A stretch of DNA of 63,115 nt from Treponema sp. Its GTDB lineage: Bacteria; Spirochaetota; Spirochaetia; Treponematales; Treponemataceae. The DNA is taken from NCBI GenBank assembly GCA_017651065.1, contig JAGCDP010000054.1:1-63115 (forward strand), read 5' to 3'. The position numbers and the translations under genes were made by a program. Positions within the stretch are counted from its first letter, which is position 1. Each line of letters starts with the position of its first letter. The notes below the pieces were generated by a model. That model did not search any database. It was not told the origin of the DNA and saw only the letters and a list, made by a program, of their open reading frames with translations. This document shows, in pieces, positions 59,384-63,115 of this stretch.

Positions 59384-59447
59384 AAGGCCATTTTATAGAA
59401 GAAAAGGGAGATGTTCAACAGTAAAATGTTAGCCTGTAACCATAAAA

Positions 59448-62400
59448 CTACTGGACAGTACACTCAATGCTATTTATGGTAACTATTCCGGCGCTGCCAT
59501 ATAAACCACCACCAGCTTGATAATATGTAATCAGTTCAATGATATAGGTTCCAGGGTCGAAAACTTTTGCTACTGTAGTATTGGTATCTGTTGTATAACC
59601 GTTGTACCAATTGCCATATGTATAACTTACTGCGTTTCCCCAATTCTCCCAGTTTACGGAATCTTTTTTTCTATATCTAATTCCTACACGTTCTATAAGT
59701 TTACCATTGATTGTTATTCCATTAATTGCGTCGCTATTCCATTTTAATGTTAGAGACCTGTTTGATTTTTCAACACATAAATTTAAGTCACCCGTTATTG
59801 TTGGCTTTGTTGTAACTTGCAATGTTCGCGGAATGGACTCAAAGCCATTTAATTTTGTTTTAGCCACAACAGTATAACTTGTATTAGCCAAAAGGCCTGT
59901 AATAAAATAGTAAACCTGGCTAGGAGAATACTGATTTGTGAATTCTACATAACCTACGAATGTCTCTTCACTATTAGCTGTTTGTATATAAAGATTTACT
60001 CTATCACTAGGTTTTCCACTGTTTTTAACAAAAACAATAATTGAATCAGAAGAAACATCTGAATTAGAAGAGATTTCAATTTCACATGGTGTAATATCAG
60101 GAGGCATAAAAAGACTCTTTACCTCTGACCACGAAGTTACCAATTCATTTGATGAATTTTTACAGGTTGTTTTTATTGCAAAATAACAGTCCTTATTATA
60201 GATATTGATATCGGATCTTGTAAGATTTTTAGGTCTTGGATTATATTGAAGCAAAGAGTATATCCACTCAAGAGTAACTGAGTTAGTTTCTGCTTTTACT
60301 ATGTCTTCTGTCTCACCATAACATAATGAAATAGTTGTACCACCATCAATATATGGTGAATTACGAGGTAAACTCCATGTAATATCAACATTATAGTTAT
60401 TATCAAAAGAACAATTTATGACTGCCTGTACTGGAGGCGTAGAAATTGAATCACTTGTATTATAATTACTTGAAAGAACTTTGTTTGTTGAAGGAACCTT
60501 ATATACTGTCTTTATTCTAAACTGATATTTTTTCAAACAGTCCAGACCTGTTATTGTATAAGAATTTTCTGCTTTGGAAATATTTTGCAGCTCTGTCCAG
60601 CTATCGCTACCATATAAAGAATATTCAATTGTATAACTGTCAAAGTTTCCTTCAGGTTCAGTCCAGGTTAATAGAGCAGAAGCTTTTGTCGTATTGCTTG
60701 AAGTTGTTATCTGGAAATTTTTAGGCATTACCGGTGCTGTGTACATGTTCTTGTAGAAAATAGGATCACTTTCGAGTCCACTCGTAGAATTATATCGTGT
60801 AATCTTAATATCATAACTTGTTGCAGGCTCCAGGTTTCCTATTGTTCTTGTTGAATTGATATTTGCGCTTGTAGTAACAATTTCTGGATTGCCGTATTCT
60901 GTTTCGGTAGATTTTTTGTAGTAAACCTTCATTGACAGAGCATTTGAAGTAGTTATTACTATTCTTGGATAACTTAAAGAAACATTTAAATTATCATCAG
61001 GCAGAGAAATGGCTTTAGGTCTTGTCCAGATAGTTTTGGTAACAGATGTTGCAGAACGGTCTTCATCATTTAAGCCTCTTCCCTTTGTGGTATAAAATTC
61101 ATAAGTATATTTAGTGTCATAAGAAAGATTAAGACTTTCTATTGTATATTCATGCATGCCATTAGAATCTAATACAACTTTATCGATACCTGTACCTGTT
61201 ATATAAATACCCGAATAATTTCCTTCAGGCGGAACCCAGGATATTTTAAACTTATCCATTTTATTCTCTTGAGAAATTCTATTAACCGAAACTGCATTCA
61301 AAGGCTTTGGTAAAGTTTCTACATCCTTAAGAATTATTGCAGATGAATCATTATTTGCTTTGTCATAGAATTCTGCATAAATATCGTAGGTTTTTCCAGG
61401 CTCGAGATTTTCTAAATCAAAATATAAGGCGCTATAGGAACTTGTAAAAGATATATCAGTAGTAGTTATATCGTCCCAGGAATCAGAAGAGCCGCTTTCT
61501 TTATATTTGTAACGCACTCCGGCAAGATTTTCTTCTCTTATGGTATAAGTATATTTTATTTTTCCTTTGTTGCTATGTCTATAGCCATATGGAACAGCAC
61601 CACAGTGGATAATTTGAGGAGCGGTATTATCTACTGTAATATAATATGGTGAGTTATAAGATTGTTCTTTTATCTTACCGCTTCTGTCGGAGACAATAAG
61701 TTTGTTAATTTTATAAGACCCATCATCAATCAGAAAAGAATAATTATCATTATATTTTGCTGCTGGACCTATTACACTCTTATATTTTACTGAAACATTT
61801 TTTTTTTGACTTGTAGCTATATTTTCAAGTTCCAGATTAAAAACACCAGCTGGTCCAGAACCGCCGTCGGTTGCCTGTATATTAAGTGCTACCTTTCCAC
61901 CAATAAGCATGGTTGGATTTGTAGCCAAAGTTGAAAGGTCCCCGTTTGGCGAATTTGTTATACTTGAAGAGGTTATATTGGGAGGCTGGGTATCTGTTCC
62001 GTTGTTAACCAGGTAAAACCACTCAAGAGATTCTTTAAGTGTAACAAGTTTTTCTGTTGATTCTCCTGTTTCTTTACATGCAAAATCTTTATCTAACGTA
62101 ACTAAAAGTTCTGTCCCTTCAGTCAGGGTTGTTTTAGCTTGAATGACAAATGTTTTTGGATCTTCAAAAGCAGGATTTTTAAAATGTTCCAGTAATGAGA
62201 CTTCGGGAGAAGCATTATCAACTATTGTTATGTTTTTCCAATATTGTTTTCCATCTTTTTTGTAGCCATACTTTGGATAACCTTCTTCTGGTGGTAAAAA
62301 ATCATTAATTGTAATGTTCTTCTCGACCATTATATTCCAAATTTCATTATCATCATAATAAATTGAAGATTCATCCATGGGCTTTGAAAATCTTACCTGT

Positions 62401-62888
62401 ATTCTGGAATCTTTATTTACACCGTTAGAATCCCAACGTGGAGAATGATCAAGCTCTTTAGGTCTTGTAGTAACTACTGCACAAAGACATAACTCTATTC
62501 CCGATTCTGGAGCTTTTACAAAAGTACATGTCGTAGACTCTGCTCCAACATCTTCAAATGCTAAATACCCGTCGGCAGGGTTGCCTGTTATTTTATCTGT
62601 TACTTTCCATTCAATAAAAGCATACTCTGGAATAGGGTCATAAGAAACTGTAAATACATCTGTTACTTTTTTTTCTGTTACTCCTGTTGCGGGAGACTTA
62701 AAACTACCAACACCAGAAATAGAAGATTCAAGATGGATTTTGTATGAGGAAGCATTATTATAGGCAATATTTTTTTCTATCTGATCACGAACTTCTTCTG
62801 CATTTACAAAGTTTTTACATGCAGTAATTCCGAATGCTCCCAAAACAATAAGAGACATGAAAGAAAAGACTTTAAAAGATGTTTTCAT
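59448..62888 (-). CDS. Giant surface lipoprotein with Ig-like and fibronectin III domains
   Basis: 1146-residue lipoprotein (lipobox ITAC). After the helical EEVRDQIEKNIAYNNASSYK come a beta domain, an SbsA-type Ig-like domain (about 150-300, VRFSKPMDESSIYY), a bacterial Ig region (TDGGSGPAGVFNLELENI) and at least four fibronectin type III modules, for example LTWTEPEGNFDSYTIEYS...ENSYTITGLDCLKKYQFRIKTVYK. Shares N-terminal plan with 14102-17425. CTGGAG precedes the ATG. The promoter holds a G10 tract. Surface or adhesin role is inference. Confidence 0.82.
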   Translation of the reverse strand: MKTSFKVFSFMSLIVLGAFGITACKNFVNAEEVRDQIEKNIAYNNASSYKIHLESSISGVGSFKSPATGVTEKKVTDVFTVSYDPIPEYAFIEWKVTDKITGNPADGYLAFEDVGAESTTCTFVKAPESGIELCLCAVVTTRPKELDHSPRWDSNGVNKDSRIQVRFSKPMDESSIYYDDNEIWNIMVEKNITINDFLPPEEGYPKYGYKKDGKQYWKNITIVDNASPEVSLLEHFKNPAFEDPKTFVIQAKTTLTEGTELLVTLDKDFACKETGESTEKLVTLKESLEWFYLVNNGTDTQPPNITSSSITNSPNGDLSTLATNPTMLIGGKVALNIQATDGGSGPAGVFNLELENIATSQKKNVSVKYKSVIGPAAKYNDNYSFLIDDGSYKINKLIVSDRSGKIKEQSYNSPYYITVDNTAPQIIHCGAVPYGYRHSNKGKIKYTYTIREENLAGVRYKYKESGSSDSWDDITTTDISFTSSYSALYFDLENLEPGKTYDIYAEFYDKANNDSSAIILKDVETLPKPLNAVSVNRISQENKMDKFKISWVPPEGNYSGIYITGTGIDKVVLDSNGMHEYTIESLNLSYDTKYTYEFYTTKGRGLNDEDRSATSVTKTIWTRPKAISLPDDNLNVSLSYPRIVITTSNALSMKVYYKKSTETEYGNPEIVTTSANINSTRTIGNLEPATSYDIKITRYNSTSGLESDPIFYKNMYTAPVMPKNFQITTSSNTTKASALLTWTEPEGNFDSYTIEYSLYGSDSWTELQNISKAENSYTITGLDCLKKYQFRIKTVYKVPSTNKVLSSNYNTSDSISTPPVQAVINCSFDNNYNVDITWSLPRNSPYIDGGTTISLCYGETEDIVKAETNSVTLEWIYSLLQYNPRPKNLTRSDINIYNKDCYFAIKTTCKNSSNELVTSWSEVKSLFMPPDITPCEIEISSNSDVSSDSIIVFVKNSGKPSDRVNLYIQTANSEETFVGYVEFTNQYSPSQVYYFITGLLANTSYTVVAKTKLNGFESIPRTLQVTTKPTITGDLNLCVEKSNRSLTLKWNSDAINGITINGKLIERVGIRYRKKDSVNWENWGNAVSYTYGNWYNGYTTDTNTTVAKVFDPGTYIIELITYYQAGGGLYGSAGIVTINSIECTVQ

Positions 62889-62920
62889 CTAAAACTCCAG
62901 AAAACAGATAATTCCTATCT

Positions 62921-62951
62921 ATTATACCCCCCCCCCACACCTTTCTGTAAA
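62921..62951 (-). promoter_or_regulatory. Promoter with poly-G10 in the spacer
   Basis: On the minus strand -35 TTTACA (62946-62951), spacer of 19 nt ending in ten consecutive G (62927-62936), then a perfect -10 TATAAT (62921-62926). Start codon is 32 nt downstream with CTGGAG between. Slippage of the tract would change spacer length by single bases. Confidence 0.8.
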
Positions 62952-63009
62952 GAATTATTTTTTCGTAAGGGACAGGGGCGTTGCGCAACATCATCAACTT
63001 AAGGAAGAC

Positions 63010-63070
63010 TCTATTTAAAAATTTAGAAATCCAGTAGAATTTCTGCATGGGTGGAAAAAATTTAAATAGA
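63010..63070. repeat. Nested inverted repeats upstream of the poly-G promoter
   Basis: Outer arms TCTATTTAAA (63010-63019) and TTTAAATAGA (63061-63070) enclose inner arms AGAAAT (63025-63030) and ATTTCT (63039-63044). About 60-120 bases upstream of the -35 box. Could be a binding site or the end of an upstream transcript. Confidence 0.5.
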
Positions 63071-63115
63071 TTTAACAAAGCAATTTCATTATGGAAATCA
63101 AAAACGATAAAGGAA

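Noticed and set aside
62872..63078. 68-codon minus-strand frame across the poly-G promoter
   Set aside because: It overlaps the lipoprotein start in another frame, lacks a ribosome binding site and is interrupted by the low-complexity tract.

Overview
The window looks like a chromosomal segment of a host-associated, anaerobic Treponema-type spirochaete. The reasons are many short-lipobox lipoproteins, small aromatic-ended outer-membrane barrels, a giant SpiroCoCo-type coiled-coil protein, a CarD regulator, an NADH-linked [FeFe] hydrogenase and a TPP-riboswitch thiBPQ operon of the kind known in treponemes. Base composition is AT-rich. I saw no tRNA, rRNA, prophage, transposase or CRISPR array.

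Layout. 0.3-5.1 kb: STAS protein and the hydCBA hydrogenase operon, on the minus strand. 5.2-13.9 kb: lipoprotein, folD, an OmpW-like barrel, a lipoprotein, a RarA ATPase with a large extra C-terminal half, acetolactate synthase, and a HicB antitoxin with a broken HicA partner. 14.1-24.6 kb: an accessory island of exported or membrane proteins, with a giant Ig/PKD-type lipoprotein, two ankyrin lipoprotein paralogues, a SanA/YdcF protein and a pyroglutamyl-peptidase-like protein. 24.6-25.0 kb: a 63-bp-period inverted-repeat array. 25.1-33.7 kb: NFACT/RqcH, a HAD phosphatase, SpiroCoCo, ispF, ispD and carD. 33.8-41.5 kb: pyrophosphatase, deacetylase-galK-PHP operon, an exported serpin and the ArgR-type argJB operon. 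41.7-44.9 kb: a second inverted-repeat array, a PD-(D/E)XK nuclease divergent from an XRE regulator over an operator array, and a PIN toxin-antitoxin pair. 44.9-49.4 kb: P-loop kinase, YitT-like protein and thiBPQ with a TPP riboswitch. 49.5-59.4 kb: barrels, ThrH, lipoproteins, YibQ-like deacetylase, TsaD, RNase HI, hisB and hisG. 59.4-62.9 kb: a second giant FN3-type lipoprotein.

The most unusual signals are these. Two distantly related giant surface lipoproteins each carry a poly-G tract where slippage would switch them: G10 inside the promoter spacer of one and G8 inside the signal-peptide codons of the other. Two arrays of fixed-length inverted repeats (36 nt and about 39 nt) have conserved arms and variable cores. 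Three promoters share an AAATCA-N7-TGATTT inverted repeat placed in the -35/-10 spacer. A solitary nuclease/regulator pair has four TGTAATT-type boxes over its divergent promoters. Several genes have a -10 box 6-8 nt before the start codon and are predicted to be leaderless. Families of dispersed palindromes have entered genes in frame or supply start codons and ribosome binding sites.

Functionally the core genes cover hydrogen metabolism, folate C1, branched-chain amino acid, arginine and histidine synthesis, isoprenoid synthesis, thiamine uptake and translation quality control. The rest is mostly cell-envelope and surface biology.
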